64,000 bases of DNA from Eremophila alpestris peregrina. Lineage: Eukaryota > Chordata > Aves > Passeriformes > Alaudidae. Where the stretch lies: assembly GCA_009792885.1 (NCBI GenBank), contig WMCF01000016.1, positions 12,629,469-12,693,468 on the forward strand, read 5' to 3'. Below are positions 1 through 14,446 of the stretch, in pieces. The notes under the pieces are model-generated. The model ran no database searches and was not told where the DNA came from. It saw nothing but the letters and a program-made list of their open reading frames with translations. Within the stretch, counting starts at the first letter, position 1. Each line of letters opens with the position of its first letter. The position numbers and the translations under genes were made by a program.

Positions 1-3000
1 AAAAATATTTATAAATAATAAAAGAATCTTTTTTTATATTCTTGGATCTAAGACAGAGACAGGGATCTAAGACAGCCTGTTTATTGGCAGCAAGAGCACC
101 TCTTCCTATTAGCGTGCTAAACTTGAGGTTACAGCTCTGAGAAACTTCTTCACAGAGATAAATGAACACCTGAGAAAACACAGACTTGTTAAAAAATGAA
201 GGTGCATGGCTCTACTATGTGGCCCTGTGCCAGCAATAGGAAAAAGCAACTCCCAGCACCTGCATGTGCATGTTCAGGTTTTGATTTGAGCAGATAAGTG
301 AGGGTGCATGCCACCTATTAAAGTGCTGGAGAAAAGCTTTGATCCCATTGACATCTCCTGTATGTGTGTGCTTGTGTGTATAGGTGTACCTATTATGTCT
401 ATTGAAAGGTATTTTAATTATTCATGTAGGAGCCGTTTTTTTAGATGCCATTTTGTTTCCTCCAGGTTTTTGTGTTTATCACTCAGTGATACCTGGGATG
501 ACTGAGAAGTTGAGCAAGAGGGAAGGCCCATGTTTTGTAATTTTATATGCTTTATTGAGCAAAGCACCTCGAATGAAATACTGCCTCTGTCAAAATCGGT
601 GCCAAAACTTCCACCCATTTCAGTAAGGCCAGAATTTCAGGCCCAAGTCAAAAGGTCATCTCAGGTGCTGAAAGGTAAACATCTGCTTGAGCAGGAAGGA
701 AAGTTCCCTCATTGTTGGCTCAGATGCACAGACAAGACAAGGCAAGACACAGCAGATGAGGCTAAAAGCAGGGTGAAGGTTTACTTGTTGCTCTTCAAAA
801 TATGATTGTCATGAGCAATGTCCAAGGCCTGAATATGTGGTTATATCAGAATTCCTAGAAAATAGTTTTTGAAATATGGAGATTTATGTCAATTGGAAGC
901 ATTAATGGAGTTCAGCATTTGACCTCCCCAGCTCCTGACCAGCTGCAGCCTGGCCCTTGGCTGTCACAGAGCTGGGCTGGACTTGTCCCCAGAGGCTCTC
1001 AGGGGACTGATTCCTCTTGCACTGGGGCATATTATTCAGATACTTTCCCTATTTTGCCTTCCCTTCTATGCTGGGAAGATTGGGGGCAAGAAGGCTCAAT
1101 TTCTGCCAGCCTTGACAGGCCCAGGCTCTTCTGGCTCCAAGCTGCACCATTTTGTGCTGGGAGTGCTGCTCCTGCTGCCCACTGTACCCCAGGAACCAGC
1201 TGAGCTCATTCCCTCAGAGACCTGTGCCCTCTAAGACCTTTTTCTTGCCTCCTCTCCCAGCCAGTTCCTGCCTGGAGCCTGCTTACAATCAGGAACAGAG
1301 TCATTTACCTGGGAAGAGCTCAGCCAAACGCCCAAGTCAGGAGCAGGGCAAAACTGAAACTTAAAAATTCTCTTAGGCAATCTGCTTTATTTCCCTGTTA
1401 GGCATCAGTCTGCTACACTAAATTTCTAAAAGCTTCAGTCATTTTATTTCTAAATGTCTCAAGCGGAAAGGCTTGCACAATGCTTTTTCATACTCTTATT
1501 CCTTGTTCCAGAAGTGTTAATGCAGTTGCTCAGTGTCAAACAATCTGCCAGAACAGCAGAAAAACAGAATTCCTTGGCAGAGAAGCCTTAATACAAAGTA
1601 AGAAGGAGAAATATTTTCTCCTTAGGGGTGCGATCTTTTTTAAAATTTCCTGCAGTTCATTGTGGGCGTTAACACACTGTATTAAGGAGAAGGACATGAT
1701 TAAAGCACACTTATTAGTCTCAATTTCATAAAGACTGGCTGCAGTATTTTGTCAGGGAATAGAGGACAAACTGCTAAATTATGTTATTCACTCTGCACAG
1801 TCCTCCTAATCTGATTTACATGTTAGCAGTGATTACAAATATATATCTTTAAAGCTGGAAGAAAGATCCACGGCCATAAAAAAACATTTAAGTCAAATGA
1901 TGTTCATTCTGACCTAATTAAACTCAATCAAAATATCCAAATTACATTTCAACCTGATTAAAAATCAGAATTGGGGAACAGTAGGAATTTAATTTCTAGG
2001 GTCACACTTTTACCACCTTTAAATGGGCTCTCTGTACCTCTGTAGTTTTGAGTTTCAAGACTCTGTTGTCTGAAACTGGTTAGAACTCCTGTCCTATTCC
2101 AGTTGAAGGCTGACTTTCCCTACACACAAAGACCATATAGGTCCCATCCAACACCTATTGAATGTATTTGTGTATAACTGGAGCAAAATGGTGCATTTCA
2201 GAGCTGGGATGTTAGATTTGAAATACCTCAGTCCATAATCTCCTGCTTTTGTTGTACTGAATAATATCTTCTTAAAACCAGAAATTCGAGGTACATGGAA
2301 AACAATAGAACAAACTCTTTTGCCTCTTTCTCCATTTAAAGATTCTCCCTTTCCAGTGCTCCTCAATCATTTCTAGAATTTCTTTAACTCTCACTTAAAA
2401 GTATTGATTTTGCCACTCTTAAAGGACATTTCTTATAATCCATTCAGTATGTTTATTTCCCTTTGGAAATACAGTAGTTTCCTGTTAAGTTTCCACTCCT
2501 AATTTCCTAGGATGTGCATTATGTCATCTTGGTTTGGTGATTTTGATGGTGGGAAAATTTTGTCTAGGTCAATTTTCTCACTCTTCTGCATGAGGAAAAG
2601 CCTCAATTAGATAATCAAAATGTCTCCTTTCCCTTGTGAGAATAGCCTTGTTTTCCTCAGCCACTGCTAATTACATAAATCTTTCTGTTTTGCAAGTGCC
2701 AAGAGTTTTAACATTTGATACAGAGATTGAGATCTCATCACAAAGCCATGTGGAAAAATTTGGTTTGTAGATAGCAGCAAGAACATCAAAACTCAATTAA
2801 GCAGCACACAATTCTTTGGCAACAACCAGTAACTTGTGCTCCTACACTACAAACTTTCACTACTGTCTTGAATTTCACGGAAATATCACAAAGAGATTCC
2901 TGAGGTAAACCAAATTAAGCTATGATTGTATTGCAGTCTGAAAAGTAACGAATTAATTGCTAACAGGGGTTACCATGTTTATTGCTTCTCTCTGGCTTCC

Positions 3001-5115
3001 AGATTAAATTTGTGCAATGAGATTTACATCAAACTTCCAAAGTTTGTTACAGTTTCTCTCTGTGAATCTAGGTTTAATACAGTTCTGATCATAACCAACA
3101 GATATAAATCTAAAAAAATTAACAAACGTGCTGAAGGAAAAAGGACAATTCCATGATCCATATTTGCAGTAAACAAAGCAACATTCAGCATCACTTTGAG
3201 TAAGAAAAGGGAATCAGGATAAAGAGAGCTTGAAGAACTGAAAAGAGAAATGCAGGATGAATTTTTTTACTCTGAAAGGATTTTTCTCTTCCACTGGCCA
3301 GCTGAAAAGAGAATCTAGGTGATACGTTTGGCATCCTGTATCATCAGTAATTATGATGTTTGCCTCGATGTCCTGGCTATGTTTAAGTACATCTTGCATG
3401 GAGGGATGCAGGATAGGAGCTGGTGCAAAAGCTGTGTAGCTGCATTATCCTGGCACTGATCCCAGGCTCATCAACCCTGCTGTTTGCGCTTCCCAAGTGG
3501 GTTAAATTTATACTAATATGCTGCAGAAAGACACTGCCAGCAGAAGTATTTGCTGAGGCAGCTCCAGAAATGACCACTGGCCATTGAAGATTAACGAGGC
3601 ACTCACGAGCATTTCCAACAGCACTTCAGAGGAAATACCAAATACCAATGCTCATGCACCCCTCCAAAAAGGATGGACTGCCTAACCTCTGTGTCATGGA
3701 TTCTGCAACATTTGACTGTGACCAAACTGAGAATTTATGTGCATATTTATTTGAAATATATTTTATCAGATCAGCTGTCCAGTGAGTTAATGGCACAGCA
3801 TTGTTTCTGATGTAACTTCATCTGCTCTGTCTGGGATAACAGCAACGAGAAGAGTTAAGAGACTGGAGGATGTCAGAACTATGAACATGTCCTTATTTAC
3901 TGACTGTACAGAATTGTTCTGTTCTTGGATTCACTCTGTGTCTAGCCTGGAGCTGAATTCTTTCTGGGGATCACTGCTATGCAATGATCATTTTCTGATG
4001 TGGATTCACTCACTATTGACATATTTCTTTGTCTTTGATAGGTGCACATCCATCACCATGTATATTTTATCTACCATGGCTATTGGTTGCATCTAGCATG
4101 ACACCATCCACAGACTAGTCAGCTGATTTACTGCCTCTTTTCTGACTTGCTTTGAATATGGTTAAAGGATTTTCACTCATCTGAATATTTCCTTGCTTTC
4201 CCAAGGCTCCCCATTATATTTGTGAAATGTTTGCAATGTCCACGTGCTCTCAGATGGGCTTTAAAGCAGAATAGACACAGCCACTTTGCAGGCTGCATGT
4301 ATTTTCCCCAAGTTAAGCAACAGTGAGTGTAGAATTACAATTCTTTTAAAGCTTTTGTAGTGTACAAATAGTGCACTGGGGGAACACAAAGCTCCCCATT
4401 CACATTTATTACAGTCTCTGTGTCATTTCTCACTTACCAGGGAACTTCTTGGTGCATTTTGACAAGCTCTGTGGATTTAATAATTTTAAAAAATTCATTC
4501 ATCTGCAAAGCAGCAGTTTATCTCTTATTTTCATTCTCTCAATTTGAATTTTCATTAATCTCTCTCATTTTTCTTGGTTAATGCTTATATTCAGAGGCAC
4601 AAATACCAGGGTTTGTTTGATGAGTTAAATAGTCTCACTGCATGACAGATTTGTTTGATGAAAGTCACCTTCCTTCCTGCCCATGCAATACTTTTCCATA
4701 TTCAGGAAGCATTTTTAAGAGGAGACAGCACTGAGGTAATTCTGCCCCTGCTTAAATCCCATGACACCCATATCCGAAACTTTATACATGTAGAGCTGAA
4801 AATAAGAGCTCTTTAAAAGCCTTGGAGTTAGGAATTACACACAGGCAGCATTTAGCTTTTTACTTGACATTTTGTCCTCCTAGCAGATGCAGCAAACAAT
4901 TCTCTTTACTCTGAGCAATGAAGTGAATGATGCAGCACTGCAAGTATGTGTCACACTTTTTCATCCTTTTTTTTTTTTTTTAACTTTTGGTGAGAAAACA
5001 GGCAGCAACTCTGACATATATGAATAGAAAGCTTTAATATTGACCTGTACAGACAATAGTCTGCCAGATAGCTGGGATACAAATATCAAGGAAGAATGAA
5101 AAAAGACAGATACAC
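1..5115. other. Intergenic DNA without recognisable genes
   Basis: This holds an oligo-T tract at 4967-4981 and a GC-richer patch at about 900-1350, in which frames of up to 105 codons occur by chance. No exon, repeat family or RNA gene was recognised. Confidence 0.6.
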
Positions 5116-5183
5116 ATGAAATCCTGGCTCCATTGAAGCGGATGGGAATTTTGCCATTGATTTGAATGGAGCCAGGATTTCAT
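5116..5183. mobile_element. Foldback / MITE-like palindromic element
   Basis: The arms TGAAATCCTGGCTCCATTGAA (5117-5137, 21 bases) and 5162-5182 pair at 20 of 21 positions. The inner segment also pairs in part (GATGG with CCATT) around an AATTTT loop, so the element is one long hairpin of about 66 bases. Very similar palindromes built on CCATTGA..TTCAATGG are common in sauropsid genomes and are thought to be old non-autonomous DNA elements; the family name is not certain to me. Confidence 0.6.
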
Positions 5184-8100
5184 TGCAAAAGCATTGTTCA
5201 GCTGTAAAAGTTGTCACTGTTAGGTCTGTACACCCTCATGTATTCAGTCCCAAATTCCTGATGAAAAGACTTGTAATTTTTCATATTGCCCAAATATTTT
5301 TTTAACAGCTGACCCTTTCTCTTAAACACAACCTTTTTCTCCAAAACAAGTATTGAATGCTTTTGTTGATTTTAATACGACTTTTAACAACTTTCCCACA
5401 TTCCACAAAAACCTACTTGAGCTGTTTGCTTCCACTAAATTCCTCTTCTTGTTGTTCAAAATTGCTGTGAACATAACTGAGGCTGACTCAAAGTAACACA
5501 AAACCTTGTTGAACTGTGGCACTTTCTGGATCCTTGATGGCAGCAATTCTTTATCATCCTCTTTTGTTCTTGGCAATATACAAACTACTGCTGTTATCTT
5601 TATTATACCAAACACTCTGGTTATAAACATGAGGGTAGATGTTAGGGGAATTATTTATGTGGCTGTTTCATTGAGGAACCTTCATGCTTGCTCTCTAGAT
5701 GGCCAGTGCATCTGCCTGTGCTCATGCCTGACTTTTGGAGAGGTAATGATGTGAATCAAAGAGGAAAAAGAAAAGAAAGTAGAGGGGAAATTATGCTTAA
5801 TATGAAATATTCATTGCTGTAACTAGCAATAATGTTACATCATGTGACACAAACCATTATAATCAGTTCACAGACAAAAATGCTGTTCTGTTGTTTAGGA
5901 TTGTATATTATCTGATAAAAAATAAATATATCACCCAAACCAAACAAAAATAACCTTATACAAAATAGTAGACATACAAGCAGAAGATAAGAAGGGTGGC
6001 AGTGAGGAGAGCTTGGCCTGGGTAGAAGTTGCAGGTCAGAGTGCCCTCACCTTTGGCAGCCACTGCTCTCCCTGCAGGATGGGGGGGTTTGGAAGGCTTC
6101 ATCTTAGAGGAAGACTCTCCTCCACAGCAAGATTTATATGAAAATGTGACTGATGTGCCCCACTCTGTACTGAGCCAGACACAGCAGCAACGTGGCAGCA
6201 CAAAAAGAGCAAGAAAAGCTTTTGGTACCTGTTCCTGAAGGCAGGATGGGAGTGGTGGCTCCTATAGCTGCAGCAGCAGCACTGAGGCAGCAGCCAGGCT
6301 CTGTGTGATGCACCAAAGGGAGCTCTGTGGATGTTCCACCCCAGCACCTCCAAGCAAACCCAACAGCAGCACCCAGCTTTTGGCCCTGGCTGCATTTCCA
6401 GGATCTGTGCTGTGTTTTGCTGTGCCTTGACACCAGGGCAGTGGTTCAGCCACGCAGAGACCTGCAGGACCCCAGCTCCTGCTGAAGACTGAGAAGCAGG
6501 ACTGAGGAGCAGCTCCTTACAGATGTCACACAGCTGCTGGGACCCCCCAAGCCCCATTTACTGCAGTGGGTGAGGAGAAAGAAGCAGGAGCCCCTGACTC
6601 TCCCACTGCTCTGGCATCTGAGAGGATGCAGTGACTGTTCAGCCTGATGCTCTGGTTGTTTGGAAGTCTTCTTGGTTGGAAGTTGAAGGTGGTTTTGCCA
6701 GTGAGATGACCAAAGGGAAACCTTTGGAAACATGCCTCCTAGGTATTTCTAAGAGAAACCTATCCTGAGAACAAGTCACTTGAGTTTAATAAAAACATCT
6801 TTAAGTATAATTAACACTTTCACTGAAAATCTTCCTGGTCCCTGATGGAAGTCTCACCTACAGCTGTCAGATTTGACATATGAAATCAACTTAATATGCT
6901 TCAAATTCAATTTGAGGAGAAAGAACATAAAAATTAAATACAATTGCTTTAGAATAAAATGGCTACTTTGTAGTTCTTGACCCCTTTATTTATAGTAAAT
7001 ATTTGTCTTGCCTTGGAGTAATTTCTATTTTGAATGTCTGTAATTAATGACATGGTTCATTAGTTGCAGGGAACCTAATGCAGCTCTGCTATACAGTAGT
7101 TCACATAATTGTGGGAGGTAACCCATTCCACATGCTTTCAAATTGTAATTTCAAAATATTTTCCTAATAGTTCTCAAATAGAAATATTTCTAAGTGTAAA
7201 TTGAAATCTGCCTATATGCAAGGAACATTAATGGTACGTAGTTTAAGCATAACATGCCAAAAAGTATTATTTTTGGCTGTAACATAATTGGTATCACATG
7301 CTGTTGCTGTTTTAAATATTTTTCCCCTTTTTGCCTTAACTTTTATTATTTTATATGGGCACAGGTATTACCTGAGGATGACCTTGTATATCAAGATGTA
7401 GGTACTAGGTACTGGAATTTTAGTTTTCTTGTTTCAAGCTGAAACAAATAAATGAAGCAGTTAAAGAAATTAAACTAATCTCCTTACACTTAGCAGAAAT
7501 ATTTTAACATGGCATTTCAAAAATCAATTTACACAGGAAAATAAAGCACAAGATCTAGAGCAAGGCTGAATCTGGGAAAAATGATCACAGTAAATAATCC
7601 TGCAATTACAATCACTTTCATGTGGAGGTATTTGACTTTATTTCAGCACCTTTGCCCCCTTACCTCTAAGATCTTCAGAAGGCTGTTAACTTGGAATTTG
7701 TATCCCTTTGGCTGTGTGGGTCTTTACCCACTTTTTGGATAAATAACTTAAGCATTTTCACCCCATAAAACTCTTCATGTGTATGCCCCCTTAAGAGTTA
7801 CTCTACCCACTCAGAGGAAGATCCTAAATATTTCTGTGCCCAAGCTGAAATGCAGCTGAGAAATCCCAACAGTGGAAGAGGAGCAGGAGATTATTCCTGT
7901 TCTGTCCTGCAGCTGCTTCATGGGGGGACCTGGGGGAGAGTAGAGATGTCACAGTTCAGAATGTGCATTATTTACCTATATTTAGCCTCAATAACATTAG
8001 ATTTAATGATATCACTTCGATTTAATGACATTGATGTGCTGATAGTGGTTGCCACTGGGTTTGCAGGTACAAGAGGGACTTGTATTTGTCTTTAAAGAAA

Positions 8101-11100
8101 CAGCTGTAATAGGTTTTCAGGATATATTTCCAAGTACTAAAAGTGTCTTTAGCAACAGAGTCTCCTCTCCAAAAGGTCTTTTCTCAATATTAGAGGTGTT
8201 AGAAGAGTTACTTCTATTATTATTTCTTTAAACATACATTTCTATTTAAGAAAGAAACCAAAAAGACACTCCTGAAATTAAGATTAGCTTGTACTATAAT
8301 GAACCAGAGAAGTTTTTAAAGGAAATTAATACTCTGAATACTCAAAGCTGTACAAATTGTCTGGGTTTTGCCATCACCTTTTGTGCCAAAAAGAAGGGTG
8401 TTGATTGTATTTACTGGGAAACACCTCCACATTTTACCCCTGCATCAACCAAGCCATGAAAAACATAATTCACATGACATTCAGGTGGATTTAAAAAGTC
8501 ACTTTGGCCAATTGCAAAATTTTGAAGTTCCCAGAATAGCATCCAAAATCAATGTCAACTGAAAAATCCAGATAGAAATGCGGTTATGTCATAATTCTAG
8601 TCAGTATTAGTAAATCAGGTGGGTTTGGAGCAAAACAATTCTGATTACATCACTTGAAACAATCTGATACATTGGTTATGAAATCCTGCATATAAAATTT
8701 AAGAGCTTCCATGTTGACTTAGTGTGGACCTCCTACACAGCTTGTAAACCACAGCCTTTCCTCCTTTTTCACATGGTTTCAGTGTAATCCATCAATCTCC
8801 TCTATTATGTTATAGCAATTTCTAATTCAAACAGAGGAAGTGCAGTTTATTCGTGAGGAACTCTGGCAAGTAACATCCACTGATATATTTTACTCTACAG
8901 TTTTGTCTTCAGAAACCATTTTAAAGTCCAACAGCAAAGAGTTTTGTGTGCCCTCACATTGGCACTGGTTGAGGATCAAAGATTCACCTGCGGATGTGAC
9001 CCCCCAATTGCTTGGCCAGGCCCCACCTGAGGCTGTGCTCTGTGTGATCCTCTCAGGGATGAGGGGATTGGGAAGCCCCCCAAAGCACTGGAGCTGCTGG
9101 AGGGTGACCCCTGGGATGTGAGGAGCTCTGCAGGTACAGACTTTGTCCTCCTGGCCTCTAAAGTAGATGCAGTCTGTGCTTACCAAGCATAAATGATGAG
9201 GTTTTACTGATTACCACTGGTCTGTCTCCAGAAAATCACATCTTTTATCTTCTACAATGCTTGGTAGACAGTGTACTGGACTCAGTAGGAGACTTCTTTT
9301 TTTGCCATTACAATGGAATTTATTTACCAGGAAACACTTCCAGGTATTCTAAACACTACTATTCATCAAAAATAATAATACTAATAAAACATATTCCTCC
9401 CCTCAGTGGAGATGGAAAGACAATATTTACAATAAAGGACAGAGAAACACAGCAGGATTATGCCTAATTCACCACGAGTTGTAGTCACAACAAAATCACT
9501 TTTGATAGCAGAAATACAAGTAGTTCTATTTATGTCAGTTTGGTTTGCACTGGGACTTTTATTCTTTAGAAGGGGAGTGCTAAATTAAGGTGTGTCCTAA
9601 CTTGTTTATATCAAAAAGGTTCCACTACTTCTCATTTTTGATTCAGCAGTGCTCAACCTAATGAAATTTTGGCCTTGGCTGCCATATAAGCAGATTCAAT
9701 GGTTACCACTAAAAATACCACTATAAATCTACAGATACCTCATAAGTAGTAACAGGGAGTTCTAGCTTAAGTCATGTATAAAATAATATCTGAAATTCAG
9801 TTGAGAGCACTGGTAAACTGATGGGAAAAGAGGGAGATATTTTTATTTTTCTAATGGAATTCACTGTATAGAACATCCAAAAAGTTGTCTTTTTCTTATC
9901 CATATTTATGAAGGAAATTCTCCATTTTAAACTTCCTGGTAGAATCCAACCATTTGAGCTAATTTTAATTTCAGAATGGATTAGGCCTGAAAACTCAGCT
10001 GGCTGCACCAAGAGAAGAGACTTCCTTGTATTTCCTCCACACACCCCCAATTTTGGACATACTGAACATAAAGCAAGGCAGGCAGACAGTCATATTTACT
10101 CACAGAAGAGACATTGCCAAGTTTGTAGAACAGCCTTTATCAAAAGTTTTTTTGTCCGTTATATTTCTCTTCCAGATACATTTTGAATTTTCATTTCTTT
10201 TCATATTCCCTTAGATACTGTGTTGATTTTTCTGTCTTGGCAACATAGTCTATCATTTTTCTTGCTTTAAAATGTGTTGAGTGATTAGAGAGGAGTCAGG
10301 GCAAAAATAGCAACAGCTGTGACTGCCTGTGCCTGACCAAAAATACCCAACTGTGCTCGTCTGCAGGCACATGGAGCTTGTGAGGCCACACCATGCCAGT
10401 GTTCCTCAGGTCCTAGACTCACCAAAATGCTGTACAACAATGAAAATGGGGCATTAGGCAAATTAAGTCCTCCATCCCTCCTTATTCATTTTTCTTGGGA
10501 CAAAAAAAAAATGTGTTTACTTACCGTGGGTAAAATGCAGGTGTCAAGGTCAGGTCTTCCTCCTTTCTCTTCCTCTAAACCTCTATTGTCAATTAAAAAA
10601 TAAAATAAAATAAAATTCTCTTTTAGCTAACTTTGTATCTTATGTACTTCCTTGTAGCTTATGTATCTGCCACCCTTCTTCTGGTCTTGCTTTTCTCTTT
10701 AAAACCAGAGAGGATTAATTTCAGATTTTTGGCAGAATGACTCATCATCTAGAGACATCCTCTCATTCTTGCACCCTCATCACAATATTTTATTTTTATA
10801 ATTATATTATAAATTCATCACAAAATTAATAAACAACAGCAGTCTGCACTCCAGTGATTGGTTGAAGGCCTAGTCACTAAAAAAAAACAACGACAAAGAC
10901 AAAACCAAAAAAACTTTACTATGAGGTTTAGGGGGCATTTACTTCACATGTGCCTAAGTTATCAGTCACAACTTCATTCCCACCATCATGCCCCAAATCT
11001 ATTTGCTATTCTCTTTGTAAATGTATTTTTTGATTAAGTTTGTTTTATTCATCATTTGTGTCCCTTTCTCATAACGGAATTCCTGTCATGGTCTGTCTAC

Positions 11101-14100
11101 AGATTTTCAGGATAAAAGCAAACCAACCACCATATTTTCTTGTGGACGAAGCTTTGTGTCTTGGCCAAAAGCCATTTATAGAAGGAATACATCAGTTGGA
11201 GGCCTTCCTCTCCAGTCTAAATGAGAAATTGCTCCTTGTGTTGTCTTTCATCTTTTAAATATGTTCTGATCTGATCTGAGCAGCTGTCTATGTGAGATTT
11301 ATTCCTCTGCTTGTTCACTGATGTTCTCCTCTATGCTAATCAGTCTTCCTTTGTATGTCTTGAGCATTATCTTCTTAATCAAGTTTATTTTCAGGCCCCA
11401 TTTCTTGGCTTTCATGGTCCAGTTCCTCAATTAATTCTTGTAGATTGAGTTTTTAGACCAGCATGATATCTGACAATCTGATTACCTATTTTTTTTTTTT
11501 TTATCTTTGGGTATTAATTTCTTTCATTCTAGACATTGCTTTTACAAAAATGCCACAGAATATCTGCAAACAGCTTTAAGCAGTAGAATCACACAGTCCT
11601 ATTTCTCTCTCCCTGTAAATACCCACACATGCACATGTATAAATAAGGCTACACAATTTAAACATGTGGTGGATGTTTCACATTACTGTGCTTCCTGGAA
11701 ACACAAAAGAGTGCAACATTTTTATGTGCTTTACCTTTCCAAAGCTCTGACTTTTGAGTTTTTCTCCAGCCAAAGAGCCATGTTCATGCAGTTCATTAAT
11801 GCCATGCAGAATAATGGATCATTACTGGTGCTCCAGTAAGTCATTAATCATTGGAGTATTATCTGTTACAAAGCACCCACAACAAAAGCCCGTCTGTTTT
11901 CATTGTTTAACCAAGTCACTTCAGTGTGGCAATTCCTGCAGGAACTGTCTTTACACATTTCATTTCTGAAAGGACCCAATCCTCCCAAGTTTAACAGTTT
12001 CTTGTCCAAGGCACCACTGAAGGCATTTGGAGTCCACCACAACTTCCAGCATTAGGGTTCCTTTCTGCCACCTGACTGATGGTCCTGCTACATCTTTGAA
12101 ATCACAGAAAAGGTCACTGGTTTTATAACAGTACAGAAGTACATGTTCCTGTAGCAGAGACCTCCAAAGTATCTTTAAAAAAAAGTGAACAAGCTTTTTA
12201 AAAGCCAAGTGGCAGCTACAAGCCAAACACAGTGGGTGGCTTTCACCTATCCTGCTCTAATACCACAGCAGAATTTATGGCAGATTCCCTTTATGGCTGC
12301 AGCTGAAGGTGCTGTTCTTCACTTGCACAGCCTGGGAGCTGTGTGCTCTGCCATTACCAGCCTGCCCTTCCCTTTGATCTGAGATTCCACATCAGGCAGG
12401 GCACACAAATCACAGGGGTGCCTGTCTGAGCAGATTAGCTGAAAACACACCCAGCACCAGGACTCTGCACCTCACCTGGACCAAGAGCACGATGACTGGA
12501 GCCTGGCCCACGCCCACTTTGTTCTCTTAGGAGGAAAGCAGAGTGTAGGAGAGAGTGGTGGAAAGGGGGACTCTGTTTGCCCCCACTGAACAGCACGGGG
12601 CAGACAGATGTTCATGCTGACGTCCCACTGTATTTTATTGTGGGCTTGCTTTGATAGTGTTCAGTCACACACATGTGAGAAATAAGTAAAACCACATAAG
12701 CACATGACTTTTACAGCTCCAGCCAGTGTGTGTCAGGTCCCTCGTTTAGTTTTTATTTTTAATTGAGGATGCTTACGCATTTAATAGTGTGAGACAAGAG
12801 GTTCCTCTGTTGGCTTGTGCTCAGTCTCATTTGTATTCAAATCCACATTTTGGAACAAAGAATCCAAAACAATCCCATATTGAAGTCAGAGGAGCCATGA
12901 GTGGCTGAGTGTGCCTCTGGAACACATTGTGCAAGCAGCCTCAGAGCTGGGCTTGTGCAGCACTGTCCTGCCAGGGGGTAAAGCCCCTTGCTAAGCTCGG
13001 CTCTGCTCCAGGAGACATTTCTGCATGTGCTTCATTTTTAGCAAAAAAAAAGCTCTTCTACCAAAGCTGAGGGAGCTGTGTAAGGATCTGGGCAAACCTG
13101 GTTTAGTGCCTGTTGGATCAGGGCCACTGACTGCTACACTGCAATATGAAGGGGAAAATTTATTGAACAGAGACAGCATTTTCTATCAGGAAAATGTCTC
13201 GTTCCTCATCTGCTTTTCCCAACGTTAACAATCAGGCAGATCTGAATTACATTTCCCTATTGAAACATGATGCTATTTAGATACACTTAAAACTTTATGT
13301 AGCTTTGCAGTTCTCAAGTAAGAAAAAAAAAAAACAGGGTAGTCAACAAAAAGATAGCATTTTCCATCCTAATAAATATTTTTATATTAAATTCCAAACT
13401 ACACACTTTAAGTGGAACAGAAACTGCTCATTTTGATTCTTAATGTTGGTTCAAAGCAAACATGTTTGGATTTTAATTTTTTTTTTAGAAAAAGGTTGAT
13501 TTATTCCCCTCAAGGAAAAAATATTGTCCATGGAAAGCAAAAGGTTACAACAAAACCATACTAAAATTTTTTGTCCAAAAACGTTAACCACATCTTAATA
13601 CAGTTTAACAGCTACCCATATTGTTGCACAACTGCCATCACTTATTTCTGTGGCATGAAGCCTTTCCTCAAAATCCATTGTGTCTTTTATCTGTAATGTG
13701 CATAAATCATTTTTTAAGCAGTAATGCATTGTGGCAATTTCTAAAATACAAGCTTGTTTAATACGCCGTGACATTTAAAAAGACTAAAATTGCTTCTTAG
13801 AGAGGTACTGTAATTGTTTTTTTCAGAATTAAACAGGAAATAAAAAGCCAAAGTGTACAGTGTATTATACATAATTGGCCAATCATCAAAATGACCGAGT
13901 AAGTTCAGGACTCAGCCCGTGTTAAACTCAGCAAAGGAAGTGGCATACATTAACTAAGCTTCTGTATTTTATTTTCATTTCAAACCATATTACCAGAGCT
14001 GTAAGGGCTGGGGAAAAAAACAGCCTGGCAGTGCACACTTCTCTAAGAAGTTCTTCAAGCTGTTGAGCGTTGGGAGAACTTCATTAAAGCCCCTTACTTT

Positions 14101-14446
14101 TGCTTTTACCCAGGTCTCCAACTCGGGTTCAACAAGTCCTGTCTCACTGAGCTCAAATACTTAAGCAGGCATTTTTAAATGAACAGTTTAAAACATAATA
14201 ATTGAAAGTTACCCAGCACATTTTATCCCAAGGGATCCTGAAGCACTTTAAAAAGCTATCAGACCAACTCTACACCGTCTCACAGCAGCCAAATTTCTCC
14301 TGCTCTCAGCTTTCCTTCCCTTTGCAAAGGCAGTCAGAATTGGGCCCTGTTTTTAGTGAGGAAAGAAGGAAGGATGAGAAGGTATCAGAAGTATGAGAAG
14401 AAAGGAAGCTGAGCTGGTGGCTGGAGAAGGAAATGGAGTGTGTTGT
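5184..14446. other. Intergenic DNA without recognisable genes
   Basis: This contains an oligo-T run (11489-11502), an AAAAT pentanucleotide repeat at about 10594-10616, and moderately GC-rich patches near 6000-6700 and 9000-9130. The latter give frames of up to 152 codons (6099-6557, minus) that I do not recognise. Those patches could be old LTR or other repeat remnants, but I cannot assign a family. Confidence 0.6.
13600..13960. other. Candidate conserved non-coding segment, intergenic
   Basis: A repeat-free AT-rich stretch with CCAAT and octamer-like words (atgcattgtggcaat, attggccaatcat, tttaatacgccgtg). The texture resembles conserved regulatory DNA. It is a low-confidence inference from sequence texture. 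Confidence 0.22.

Noticed and set aside
6099..6557. Minus-strand frame of 152 codons, cysteine- and serine-rich
   Set aside because: The composition reflects CAG/CTG-rich local DNA; three overlapping frames are open in the same region, which argues against real coding.
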